Origin: Suttonella sp. R2A3 | GTDB taxonomy: Bacteria; Pseudomonadota; Gammaproteobacteria; Cardiobacteriales; Cardiobacteriaceae | Reading direction: 5' to 3' | DNA length: 64,000 bases | Assembly: GCF_021513215.1 (NCBI RefSeq) | Contig: NZ_CP090975.1 | Span: 1,295,501 to 1,359,500, forward strand | Part shown: in pieces, positions 26,564 to 34,928 of the stretch | How positions within the stretch are numbered: position 1 is the first letter of the stretch | Layout of the letters: each line of letters opens with the position of its first letter | Translations under genes and position numbers: made by a program | The notes under the pieces: generated by a model | The model's database searches: none | What the model was told of the DNA's origin: nothing | The model's input: only the letters and a program-made list of their open reading frames with translations

Positions 26564-26877
26564 GCGATAAAGGCGAGGTGATTTACCGCGTGCAATACCA
26601 TCACGCTGAGATACAGTACGATATTTACGTGCGTCATGTCTATCCATCCGATATGCCGGGTTTTATTTGTATTGAAGGGTTTCTATTTCAGGAAGAAACG
26701 CAGTTGCTGATTGACCCGCGGATGGAAAAACTCAGTCATGAGTTTGCTAACGTTGAGACGGCTTTTATCCCGTATCATCAGATTATTCGCATCGATCAAG
26801 TGTCAAAAGCGGGTGAATCGCAAACGAAAACATTAGAGAAAAACGATAAGATTAAAGCTTTTCCACGATTTGTGTAA
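26560..26877 (+). CDS. DUF1820 family protein
   Basis: 105 residues, soluble, no signal peptide. The core YDIYVRHVYPSDMPGFICIE and VETAFIPYHQIIRIDQV match the DUF1820 family known from gamma- and betaproteobacteria, whose function is unknown. It overlaps the exonuclease gene by four bases, so the two are likely co-expressed. Confidence 0.8.
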   Translation: MSDKGEVIYRVQYHHAEIQYDIYVRHVYPSDMPGFICIEGFLFQEETQLLIDPRMEKLSHEFANVETAFIPYHQIIRIDQVSKAGESQTKTLEKNDKIKAFPRFV

Positions 26878-26934
26878 TGAGCGTTTGATCTATGATAAAC
26901 TGGTTCTTTTCTTTCAATCAATCAGGAGAAAGTG

Positions 26935-27513
26935 ATGAAAAAAACAACATTATTAATGTCAATTCTTGCTGCGTCAGGTTTACTGGTCGCATGCTCAGAC
27001 GACACACAAGAAAAAGCTAAGGAAGCGGCTGATTCTGCGGCGCAAGAAGTCAAAGATGCGGGCAACGCGGCAGCTGAAAAAGCTGGTGACGCTATGGATG
27101 CGGCCAAAGATAAAGCTGACGAAGCGATCCAAGGAGCTAAGGATGCGGCTGAATCTGCTGGTGAGAAGTTAGAAGAAGCAGGCGCTGCTGTCCAAGAGAA
27201 AGCCGAGGAAATGGTTGAAGGCGCTAAAGATGCCACCCAAGCTGTTGGTGAAAAACTAGAAGAAGCTGGTAATGCGATCGCTGAAAAAACCGAAGAAACG
27301 GTTGATGCGACCAAAGCAAAAGCTGAAGAGTTAATTTCTGGCGCGAAAGAGACCGCCAATGACGCGGCTCAATCTGCACCAGCACAGCAAGCTGAAGCCG
27401 GCGCAGAAAACGTTAAGAATGCGGCTGAAGAAGCGGTTGAAGACGTTAAAACTGAAGCTTCAGAGTTGAAGAAAGCTGCTGAGGATGCTATTAATTCAAC
27501 ACAAAGCAACTAA
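26935..27513 (+). CDS. Ala/Glu/Lys-rich helical repeat lipoprotein
   Basis: 192 residues. ATG at 26935 (after GTG at 26932) with AGGAGA upstream. Signal peptide with lipobox LVAC, mature protein starting CSDDTQEKAKEAADSAAQ. The rest is one long amphipathic helical region of degenerate 11-residue repeats (for example AGEKLEEAGAAVQEKAEEM and VGEKLEEAGNAIAEKTEET), like LEA/apolipoprotein-type repeats. No Trp, Tyr or Phe in the mature part. It may act as a periplasmic spacer, stress protectant or surface filament; no function is established. Has its own terminator downstream. Confidence 0.75.
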   Translation: MKKTTLLMSILAASGLLVACSDDTQEKAKEAADSAAQEVKDAGNAAAEKAGDAMDAAKDKADEAIQGAKDAAESAGEKLEEAGAAVQEKAEEMVEGAKDATQAVGEKLEEAGNAIAEKTEETVDATKAKAEELISGAKETANDAAQSAPAQQAEAGAENVKNAAEEAVEDVKTEASELKKAAEDAINSTQSN

Positions 27514-27530
27514 ATTTTCTTAGCTTATAC

Positions 27531-27557
27531 AAACCCACGCTTGGCGTGGGTTTTTTT
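27531..27557 (+). terminator. Rho-independent terminator after the repeat lipoprotein gene
   Basis: 10-bp stem AAACCCACGC (27531-27540) with GCGTGGGTTT (27544-27553), loop TTG, followed by seven T. Lies between convergent genes. Confidence 0.85.
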
Positions 27558-27575
27558 ATGCGCTGAATTTGGCGG

Positions 27576-28454
27576 TTACTGTGTGGCTGCTAACTCAATA
27601 AATGCGGTTAGGTAGTCGATCGATAAATCAAGGTTACGTGCGCCGAGATAGATATATTTATGAATCCCCTGATCGCCTAAGCGCAGGCTTCGCAGTGCTA
27701 AGTGTTCATGTTGTTCAATCAGCCAACGGGGCATCGCAGCAACCCCTCGACCGGCCGCGACCAACTCCAGGAGAATTTCTGTGGTTTCAATCGTTTTGTG
27801 CGCGGCGACACTTGTGTGAGCAGGCTGTAAAAACTGGGTGAATATATCCAGGCGTTCGCTGGGTACGGGATAGGTGAGCAAGGTTTCTGTGCTGAGATCG
27901 TGTGGGTCAATCTGTGTTTTACCGGCTAAATGATGGTTATTTGCTACCACCAGCACCTGTTCATAGGCAAACACCGGTGAGAACGTCAGCCCATCAGTGT
28001 GCACAGGGTCGGGCGTGATGAGGACATCAACTTCATGATTAATCAGCGCGTTGATGCCGCTAAATTGGAATTGTTGTTTGACGTCTAAATCAACTTCCGG
28101 CCAAGCCTGTAAATACGGATGAACGATGGTCAGCAACCAGCGATAGCAGGGATGACATTCCATACCAATACGCAGGCTGCCTCTTCGTCCTTTAGCATAG
28201 CGCTGAAGCTCGGCTTCGGCGTGCTCAAACTGTGGCAATAAACGGCAAGCCATTTCGTGTAATTCCTCACCCGCACGCGTTAAACGCAGGCGCCGTCCGT
28301 CTTTTTGCCAGACGTGCACCCCAATATGATCCTCAAGCTTTTTAATCGTGTGGCTTAGCGCCGATTGGCTTAAATGTAGGGTGTTTGCTGCCTGAGTGAG
28401 CGTTCCCTGGTCGACCACGGCGCGGATAATGGCGAGATGATGGCGTTCGAGCAT
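27576..28454 (-). CDS. LysR-family regulator, MetR-like
   Basis: 292 residues from ATG at 28454 (MLERHHLAIIRAVVDQGTL), chosen because it begins the conserved winged-helix domain; the longer frame reaches into the divergent gene. HTH GTLTQAANTLHLSQSALSHT at residues 15-34. The effector domain opens LRIGMECHPCYRWLL and continues in a pattern close to MetR, the homocysteine-responsive activator. No metE or metH is nearby, so its target is more likely the divergent aromatic amino acid permease or a distant methionine gene. Exact specificity is uncertain. Confidence 0.75.
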   Translation of the reverse strand: MLERHHLAIIRAVVDQGTLTQAANTLHLSQSALSHTIKKLEDHIGVHVWQKDGRRLRLTRAGEELHEMACRLLPQFEHAEAELQRYAKGRRGSLRIGMECHPCYRWLLTIVHPYLQAWPEVDLDVKQQFQFSGINALINHEVDVLITPDPVHTDGLTFSPVFAYEQVLVVANNHHLAGKTQIDPHDLSTETLLTYPVPSERLDIFTQFLQPAHTSVAAHKTIETTEILLELVAAGRGVAAMPRWLIEQHEHLALRSLRLGDQGIHKYIYLGARNLDLSIDYLTAFIELAATQ

Positions 28455-28525
28455 AAATGGCGTTGGGGTTAAGTAAATATATGACATACAATAGGCGCTC
28501 TTTTGCTTTGACACAAGGAAAACCC

Positions 28526-29773
28526 ATGTCACTCGCGCACAGCAAAGCCTCTCTCATCGGTGGCACGCTTATTATTACCGGAACCATTATGGGCGCAGGG
28601 ATGCTCGCCATCCCGACCGCGACCGCAGGTATTTGGTTCTATCCTTCTTTGATTTTATTGGCGCTCACCTGGCTGTGCATGATGACTTCAGGACTGCTGA
28701 TTTTAGAAGCCAATACCCATTACTCGCTCGAGGCCAGTTTCCCGACGATGGTTAAAGATCTATTGGGGCCTTTTTGGTATGTGCTCAACGGCTTGTCACT
28801 CGCTTTTGTGCTTTATATTCTGACCTATGCCTATATTTCTGCCGGAGGCGATTTAACCCGCCATAATCTCAATGCTTTATTAGGCAGTGATCAAGTCCCT
28901 TATTGGTTGGGACAAACGGTCTTTTTTATTGTCTTGGCCGGCTGTGTGTGGTTTTCTACCCTGTGGGTGACACGCTTCAATGCCATCTTGATTGGCGGGA
29001 TGGTGCTTACTTTTGTCGCGGCGTGTAGCGGTATGGTGCCTACTGCTTCTTGGTCGGTGTTAACCAATGAGAGCGGTGCTCAAGCTGGTTATTGGGGCTA
29101 TATTTGGCCGACGTTGACCGTCGCGCTCGCTTCGTTTGGTTTTCACGGTAATGTGCCGAGTTTGCGACGTTATTTTCAAGGCGATGCACGTCGAGTCACG
29201 ATTGCGGTAATCAGCGGCAGCTTTTTGGCGCTGTTGGTGTATGTGTTTTGGCAGATTGCGGTGCAAGGGAATTTACCGCGAGTGGCGTTTAGTCCGGTGA
29301 TCGCCGATGACGGACAGCTCTCGAGCTTAATTGATGCGCTGAGTGCTTATACCCAGACAGGCAACGCGATGGCGCTGTTATCATTATTTACTTATCTCGC
29401 GATTGCCACATCCTTTTTAGGCGTCACTTTAGGTCTGTTTGATTTTATTGCCGACTTGTTCTCTTGGGATGATAGCGCGTTCGGCAAAGCGAAAACGGCA
29501 GCCGTCACATTCTTGCCACCCTTTATCTTTTGCTTATGGAAGCCGTATGGGTTTGTCAGCGCGATTGGTTACGCAGGGCTTGCGGCAACCATCTGGGTTG
29601 CAATTATTCCGGTGCTGATGGTGTATGTTGCACGACGACGCTTTAACCAGCAAGGTTTTCGTGTTCCAGGTGGGGTTGTCACCTTAGCAATCGTGATGCT
29701 TTTTGGGGTGTTAAACATCGCTGCGCATTTTTTAGCGCAGTTCGGGATTGCCGCACAATATATGCCCAGTTAG
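28526..29773 (+). CDS. Aromatic amino acid permease (HAAAP/Trp-Tyr permease family)
   Basis: 415 residues from ATG at 28526 with AAGGA upstream. About 11 membrane helices. The N-terminus GGTLIITGTIMGAGMLAIPTA (one residue shortened) is the substrate-site helix characteristic of TyrP/Mtr/TnaB carriers; GNVPSLRRYFQGD near residue 215 is the conserved cytoplasmic motif. It probably takes up tryptophan or tyrosine with protons. Divergent from the MetR-like gene over a 71-base gap. A paralogue lies at 31.8-33 kb. Confidence 0.88.
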   Translation: MSLAHSKASLIGGTLIITGTIMGAGMLAIPTATAGIWFYPSLILLALTWLCMMTSGLLILEANTHYSLEASFPTMVKDLLGPFWYVLNGLSLAFVLYILTYAYISAGGDLTRHNLNALLGSDQVPYWLGQTVFFIVLAGCVWFSTLWVTRFNAILIGGMVLTFVAACSGMVPTASWSVLTNESGAQAGYWGYIWPTLTVALASFGFHGNVPSLRRYFQGDARRVTIAVISGSFLALLVYVFWQIAVQGNLPRVAFSPVIADDGQLSSLIDALSAYTQTGNAMALLSLFTYLAIATSFLGVTLGLFDFIADLFSWDDSAFGKAKTAAVTFLPPFIFCLWKPYGFVSAIGYAGLAATIWVAIIPVLMVYVARRRFNQQGFRVPGGVVTLAIVMLFGVLNIAAHFLAQFGIAAQYMPS

Positions 29774-29925
29774 TTGAATTTAGGGCAAAATGAGTTCCCG
29801 CGTTGATGAAGTCCTTGATTTGGTTATTATTTGAAAAAAGATACTTGAAGATAATTTTTAAGATAAAATCAATGAATGCAGGGTGTTTTTACGCCCTGTA
29901 ATAACATTTACTTGGAGGTTCATTT

Positions 29926-30321
29926 ATGTTTAAAGGGTTTAAAGAGTTTATTTCTCGCGGTAACGCGATTGATTTGGCGGTTGGTGTGGTGATTGGTGCG
30001 GCTTTTGGCGCTGTGGTTACTGGCTTAGTAGAGACATTTATCAACCCACTGATTTCTGTAATTGCTGGCGAGCCTAATTTTGATGATATCGGCTTTACCC
30101 TTAATGGTGTACTGTTCCCTATCGGACAAATCATTACCGCATTGGTTAATTTCTTACTCGTGGCCTTTGCGATTTATTTCTTTATTGTTATGCCAATGAA
30201 CAAATTGAACGCGCGGATGAAAAAAGAAGAAGAAGCCGAAGAAGCGCCAGCAGAGCCATCAGAAGAGGTGGTGTTGTTGCGTGAAATTCGTGATCAATTA
30301 GCGAAATCAGACAAAGTTTAA
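29926..30321 (+). CDS. mscL: Large-conductance mechanosensitive channel MscL
   Basis: 131 residues. Two membrane helices; the first pore helix begins FISRGNAIDLAVGVVIGAAFGAVV and the second covers LFPIGQIITALVNFLLVAFAIYF (both shortened in quotation), followed by the charged cytoplasmic helix ending LREIRDQLAKSDK. Opens as a pentamer under membrane tension to release solutes after osmotic downshock. TGGAGG precedes the ATG; own terminator downstream. Confidence 0.97.
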   Translation: MFKGFKEFISRGNAIDLAVGVVIGAAFGAVVTGLVETFINPLISVIAGEPNFDDIGFTLNGVLFPIGQIITALVNFLLVAFAIYFFIVMPMNKLNARMKKEEEAEEAPAEPSEEVVLLREIRDQLAKSDKV

Positions 30322-30344
30322 ATCACGTTAGTATGCGATGAATT

Positions 30345-30370
30345 AAGCCCACCTTTTGGTGGGCTTTTTT
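30345..30370 (+). terminator. Rho-independent terminator of mscL
   Basis: 9-bp stem AAGCCCACC (30345-30353) with GGTGGGCTT (30358-30366), TTTT loop and a T run to 30370. Confidence 0.88.
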
Positions 30371-30396
30371 GTCTCTATAGACTTCCCCACGATTGA

Positions 30397-31764
30397 TTAA
30401 AGATAGCCTAAGAGCTGCCACCATAAATAATCCAGCGGCCAAAGCACTACGACACTGATTACGGCAAGTATCAGGCACAGATGGGTAACGTCTCTATGGC
30501 TCACATAGCCTGATTGGATGGCAATCATCAAAGGTGGCGCCTGATAAGGCAGCCACACGGTTGAAAAACCCAGCACCTGAATCATCGCTATCGCGTCAAC
30601 TGATAGGCCACTAGCTTCAGATAAAGTGGTACCCATCGGCGTGAGGATCGCTGGAATGCTGGCTAAGGTGGCCAGTATGCCTGTTAGGCTTGATAGGCCG
30701 GCAATGGTGGCAAAGTTGGTCGCGTGTTCCTTTGGGGATAAAGGCGCAATATGCAATAAGGCATCGACCATTTGTGTGGCGAGACCGCTGTGGAAAGCAA
30801 CCACACCCATGCCGACAATTGCGGCTACATAGAAAAGCGGTTCTAAATTCATCCGGCGAATCGGTTGTTCACCGAGCAAACCGCTACCTGGCCACAAACA
30901 GTACAACGCACCGATCATACCGACCCAAGCAGAAGATATACCGTGTATGTCTTCGCTCAACCATAAACCTAAAACGCCGGTCAGTAACAAAGCCAGTTGT
31001 TTCGCCGATCGACTCAATGGTGCAGCTTCTAATGGTTGGCGTAGTGGCGCTTTATCACGATAAAAAATACACAATATCGCCCATAAAATCAGCATTTTTA
31101 ACAGCCCGAGCAGCGGAAAATGCAGCACTAAATACTGCAAATAACTTGGACTGTTAGCAAATAAGCTATCCATCATGCCGATTAAGATGTTGTTTGGAAC
31201 ATTGGCCGGTAATACCGTAAACGCGGGTAGAAATGTGGCAAAAACCATCCCTAGTAACATGCCACGATAAGCACGATCCTCGCGCTGGTAGCCTAACGAC
31301 TGAGCCAAAGCAGCGACAATGGGCAGTAACAATAAAATACGTCCCATCGCGGAGGGCATGATGAACATCAAGCCACTGCCGAGTAGCATACTGCCGGCGA
31401 GTGCGTGATAGACCGAGCGGGCAAGCAATGGCGCGATACAACGCGCAAGATAAGCGCCAAGCCCGGTATGGTTGATCGCCATACCAAGTACAGCACCCGA
31501 GAAAAAGAGCCACACGGCTGGTGAGGCAAAGCCAGAGAATAGGATATCCAGCGGCACGACCTGACCGATTACACATAAGAGGAAAAATAGCAGCGCGGTG
31601 TAGTATTCCGGTAAGCGTCCACTCGCCCATAAACCAATGGTTAACACGATAACCGTGCCGGCGCGCTGGCTTTGCGACAGCGGGAATACAGTTTGTGCGA
31701 GCACCACAGCAAAGATGATGAAAAGCAGTAATCGTGATGGTGAATGTGCTGTGGATGTGCGCAT
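30397..31764 (-). CDS. SLC13/DASS-family anion:Na+ symporter
   Basis: 455-residue inner-membrane carrier with about 12 hydrophobic segments. The start LFIIFAVVLAQTVFPLSQSQ, the SAMGRILLLLPIVAALA stretch near residue 135 and the C-terminal VLGFSTVWLPYQAPPLMIA segment fit the DASS (dicarboxylate/sulfate symporter) family, although the strict SNT-type motifs are diverged (VPNNILIG, and LTPMGTTLSEASG). Substrate (dicarboxylate, sulfate or other anion) cannot be decided. It lies four bases after an aromatic permease gene on the same strand, suggesting one transcript. Confidence 0.75.
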   Translation of the reverse strand: MRTSTAHSPSRLLLFIIFAVVLAQTVFPLSQSQRAGTVIVLTIGLWASGRLPEYYTALLFFLLCVIGQVVPLDILFSGFASPAVWLFFSGAVLGMAINHTGLGAYLARCIAPLLARSVYHALAGSMLLGSGLMFIMPSAMGRILLLLPIVAALAQSLGYQREDRAYRGMLLGMVFATFLPAFTVLPANVPNNILIGMMDSLFANSPSYLQYLVLHFPLLGLLKMLILWAILCIFYRDKAPLRQPLEAAPLSRSAKQLALLLTGVLGLWLSEDIHGISSAWVGMIGALYCLWPGSGLLGEQPIRRMNLEPLFYVAAIVGMGVVAFHSGLATQMVDALLHIAPLSPKEHATNFATIAGLSSLTGILATLASIPAILTPMGTTLSEASGLSVDAIAMIQVLGFSTVWLPYQAPPLMIAIQSGYVSHRDVTHLCLILAVISVVVLWPLDYLWWQLLGYL

Positions 31765-31768
31765 CGCT

Positions 31769-33004
31769 TTATCCGCTAAACTTAGCCACGAGGCCTAAAT
31801 CAGCCAGCCCTTGCGCTAAGATATTGAGCACAGCAAAAATGATCACTAACAGTATTACTAACTTGCCACCAGGCACGCGAAAACGACCGCTATTACCCTG
31901 TTCTCGGGTTTTGCGCACCATCAGCGCCGGGATGATGATCCCCCAAATGGTTAGGGCAACCCCGGCATAGGCAATGGCGCTGACAAACCCGTAGGGTTGC
32001 CACAGGCATAAAGCGAGCGGTGCGACAAAGGCGATGATCGCGGTTTTAAAACGATCGCCGCGACTATCGTTAAAGTGGCAAAAATCGCTGATAAATTCAA
32101 AAAGGCCTAGGGCGACGCCTAAAAACGAGGTGGCGATGGCGAAATAACTGAATAACGCCAATAAACCCACCACCGAAGGCGCCAGTACATAAGGCCGCAT
32201 CGCATCAATGAGCTGCGAGACTTGTCCTCCAGAGGCGATAACAGGGGCAAACTCACTACGCGGTAGATTACCTTGTACAGCCGTTTGCCAAAGTATGTAG
32301 AGCAGTAGCACAGAAAAACTGCCTATGATTAATGCCCAGGCGATCTGTGAGGTGCGATCGGCTAAATATACCCGTAACGTTGGCACGTTGATGTGATAGC
32401 CAAAAGAGGTTAAAACGACTGGTAGCGATAACCACACATAGCGCCAATTGCCGACATCTTGCTCAGGGATTAAGGTGTTTAGCTGCACGCTCGGTAGTAA
32501 GGCACCGCTGGCTAAGAAAAAGGTCAGCAATAACCCACCTAAAATCAATGCGTTAAATCGAGCGACCCAATGATGTGATAGCCAGACAACGAGTCCTAAA
32601 ACGGCGAAAAAAATCAATTGTCCGACCCAAATCGGTGTGTCGTGGCCGCTGAGTGAGGCGATATTAGCGCTGGTAATATCACCGCCGACCGCGATATAAG
32701 CATAGACCAAGATATAGAGCACAAAACCCAGTGATAAGCTGTTAAGCAGTGCCCAGCGGTTACCCAGTAATTGTTTTACCATGGTTGGGAAATGTGCGCG
32801 GCGATCAAAGCCTTGGCTGGCTTCTAAGATCATCAAACTGGTGGTCATCATCACCAGCCACGTGATAAACAGGATAATTAATGAACGCCCATACCACAGG
32901 CCGCTGGTCGCAGTCGGTATGGCAATCATTCCTGCGCCTACGGCAGTCCCAATAACGATAAAGGTGGCGGCAATGAATGCCGCGATATGTTTGATGGAGC
33001 TCAT
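31769..33004 (-). CDS. Aromatic amino acid permease (HAAAP family), second copy
   Basis: 411 residues, 11 helices, with TFIVIGTAVGAGMIAIPTAT at the N-terminus and NVPTLRVYLADRTSQI near residue 215, closely parallel to the carrier at 28.5 kb (both share YILVYAYI/YILTYAYI and AVQGNLPR). The two are probably paralogues differing in tryptophan or tyrosine preference. Transcribed away from the FNR-type promoter of the neighbouring ABC operon; followed at four bases by the SLC13 gene. Confidence 0.88.
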   Translation of the reverse strand: MSSIKHIAAFIAATFIVIGTAVGAGMIAIPTATSGLWYGRSLIILFITWLVMMTTSLMILEASQGFDRRAHFPTMVKQLLGNRWALLNSLSLGFVLYILVYAYIAVGGDITSANIASLSGHDTPIWVGQLIFFAVLGLVVWLSHHWVARFNALILGGLLLTFFLASGALLPSVQLNTLIPEQDVGNWRYVWLSLPVVLTSFGYHINVPTLRVYLADRTSQIAWALIIGSFSVLLLYILWQTAVQGNLPRSEFAPVIASGGQVSQLIDAMRPYVLAPSVVGLLALFSYFAIATSFLGVALGLFEFISDFCHFNDSRGDRFKTAIIAFVAPLALCLWQPYGFVSAIAYAGVALTIWGIIIPALMVRKTREQGNSGRFRVPGGKLVILLVIIFAVLNILAQGLADLGLVAKFSG

Positions 33005-33052
33005 ACAATTATTTTATACCTAAAGCGCTACTGTACCACGCCAGGCAGCTTA

Positions 33053-33094
33053 TTGACGTATGTCAATGTGGTGTTTTATGATTTAGTATATGAT
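33053..33094 (+). promoter_or_regulatory. FNR/DNR-type class II promoter of the ABC-NnrS operon
   Basis: Perfect dyad TTGACGTATGTCAA (33053-33066) fits the FNR/FixK/DNR pattern TTGA-N6-TCAA. A TATGAT -10 lies at 33089-33094, giving a start near 33101, so the dyad is centred at about -41.5, the standard class II activator position. Suggests induction under low oxygen or nitric oxide. Confidence 0.65.
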
Positions 33095-33127
33095 AATCAA
33101 CATTATTCTTATCTAGGAGAAGACCTT

Positions 33128-34114
33128 ATGCTTTCTCGCCGCCGCTTTAACCAATTTGCTTTAGCGAGTGCTTCTGCTGCTGCGCTATCACCCGTTTTAG
33201 CACAAAATGCTTCTCCAATCACCCTTTGGGGGCCACCGGTAGCACCAACGGCGTTGCTTTCTTTGGCAGCGCAAGATGAGGCACTTCAGGAAGTCTATCC
33301 AGGGATCAGCGCGAAAACCTGGGCAACGCCAGATCAATTACGTGCAGGACTGGCGAATGGTGAGATGCCATTGGTGATGGTGCCGAGTTATGTGGCGGCA
33401 AATTTCCGCAACCAGGGTCGTGACGTTGGCTTGCTCAATATTATGACTTTTGGCTTACTTTATGTAATCGGTAAAGATGATTCAGTGAATTCACTCGAAG
33501 ATTTGATCGGCAAAACGTTGGTGATGCCGTTTAAGCAGGACATGCCTGATTTGGTCTTGCAGACCCTACTTGCAAAAGCCGGCATCGATCAAGATCAAGT
33601 CACGATTCAATATACGTCCACACCACCGGAAGCTTTGATGCTGTTCTTAAGCGGTAAAGCCGATGTCGCATTATTGCCAGAACCGGCAGTCAGTATGGCG
33701 CAAATTAAAGCGAAAGGTTTAGGGATGGATGTTCAGCGTCGCCTCAATATTCAGGAATTATGGGGATCATATATGGAAACGAAGGCGCGTATCCCACAGG
33801 CAGGATTGATGGTGACCCGTGAATTTTATGAAACACAGCAGCCATTTTTACAAGCGCTTCACCAGCCGTTGCAGCGTGCGTTAAACTTGTGTGACGAGAA
33901 CCCACAGCTTGCTGCTGAACGAACCGCAGATATATTGAAAGCACCTGTTCCGGTCATGGCGGCTTCTATTCCGCAGGCGAATTTGACGATCACCCATGCA
34001 AGTGAAATTAGCGAAGAGATACTGGAATTTTTTGATGTGCTTTATCAGCTCAACCCAAAAATTCTTGGTGGTAAAGCAGCTGATAGTGATTTGATCTGGT
34101 CGATGCCAGCCTAA
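33128..34114 (+). CDS. ABC transporter substrate-binding protein, NitT/TauT-like, with Tat signal
   Basis: 328 residues from ATG at 33128, chosen for TAGGAGA upstream and the signal MLSRRRFNQFALASASAAAL, a twin-arginine motif (S-R-R-x-F) with cleavage near VLAQNA. The mature protein has periplasmic binding-protein type II features of the SsuA/TauA/ThiY group (VMPFKQDMPDLVLQTLLAKA, GKADVALLPEPAVSM). The ligand is not evident. Tat export suggests folding or cofactor loading in the cytoplasm. First gene of an operon with a permease, an ATPase and NnrS, behind an FNR-type promoter. Confidence 0.8.
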   Translation: MLSRRRFNQFALASASAAALSPVLAQNASPITLWGPPVAPTALLSLAAQDEALQEVYPGISAKTWATPDQLRAGLANGEMPLVMVPSYVAANFRNQGRDVGLLNIMTFGLLYVIGKDDSVNSLEDLIGKTLVMPFKQDMPDLVLQTLLAKAGIDQDQVTIQYTSTPPEALMLFLSGKADVALLPEPAVSMAQIKAKGLGMDVQRRLNIQELWGSYMETKARIPQAGLMVTREFYETQQPFLQALHQPLQRALNLCDENPQLAAERTADILKAPVPVMAASIPQANLTITHASEISEEILEFFDVLYQLNPKILGGKAADSDLIWSMPA

Positions 34115-34120
34115 CTAGAC

Positions 34121-34924
34121 ATGCTTTTTAAGCAGGGTCAAAAACTCGAGCGGGATTATCCGTGGCGTATCATTGATTATTGCTGGGGTGTTTTTCCGGC
34201 ATTGGCGAGCATTTGTTTGTTTATGGCGCTTTGGCAGTACGCTCATCAAGTATTGGGTGCCATGTTGATGCCTTCGCCACAGACAGTGCTTGCTCGCGCC
34301 TATGAAATTCTCTACAGCCATGCAGGACAGCAGACGGTTCTCACCACTTTGGCGCGAGGCGCCGTCGGTATCGCTCTCGCGTTATTTATTGGTATTGGTG
34401 GTGGTTTGTTGGCAGGAGTGAGTAAAACACTGGCGCTATTACTGCGTCCGTTGATTACGATGCTGCTTGGTACGCCACCAATTATTTGGGTGGTGCTTGC
34501 GCTGTTTTGGTTTGGCATGGGCTTTGCGAGCACCGTTTTTACGGTGATGATTAGTGTATTGCCGATGGTTTTTGCAGCGGCGATGATGGGGATGATGAGT
34601 GTGAGTGAGCCATTAAAGGAAATGCTGCGCATTTATCGTTTGCCGCTTACCCAGCGGATTCGCCATTTGTATGTACCCCATCTCACGCAGCAGCTGTTAC
34701 CAGCGATTATAGTCGCTTTTGGTACCGGACTTAAGATTACGGTTATGGCGGAGTTGCTCGGCAGCAATGAGGGGATTGGCTCTGAACTCGCTAATGCACG
34801 TGCGATGCTCGAAACCACCGATGTGATGGCGTATGTGGTGATCATCGTTAGTATTATTATGCTGATTGAATACGGGGTGCTTGAACCACTCAAGCGTTTA
34901 TTATTACCACAACGTTCCACGTGA
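34121..34924 (+). CDS. ABC transporter permease, NitT/TauT (SsuC-like) family
   Basis: 267 residues, about six helices. The EAA-loop region MLRIYRLPLTQRIRHLYVPH near residue 168 and the family end MAELLGSNEGIGSELANARAML near residue 207 (shortened) place it with SsuC/TauC/ThiX permeases. It follows the binding protein by six bases. Its 3' end contains a parS-like palindrome (34913-34928). Confidence 0.85.
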   Translation: MLFKQGQKLERDYPWRIIDYCWGVFPALASICLFMALWQYAHQVLGAMLMPSPQTVLARAYEILYSHAGQQTVLTTLARGAVGIALALFIGIGGGLLAGVSKTLALLLRPLITMLLGTPPIIWVVLALFWFGMGFASTVFTVMISVLPMVFAAAMMGMMSVSEPLKEMLRIYRLPLTQRIRHLYVPHLTQQLLPAIIVAFGTGLKITVMAELLGSNEGIGSELANARAMLETTDVMAYVVIIVSIIMLIEYGVLEPLKRLLLPQRST

Positions 34925-34928
34925 AACA
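34913..34928. promoter_or_regulatory. Candidate parS site (ParB-binding), one mismatch
   Basis: CGTTCCACGTGAAACA matches the bacterial parS consensus TGTTNCACGTGAAACA at 15 of the 16 positions (N counted as a match). It overlaps the permease stop and the first base of the ATPase ATG. ParA and ParB are encoded 25 kb away in the same window. Confidence 0.75.

Noticed and set aside
33091-33107. Fur-like TGATAATCAACATTATT before the Tat binding protein
   Set aside because: Only 10-11 of 14 positions fit, and the same bases serve as the TATGAT -10 of a promoter with a much better FNR-type dyad.
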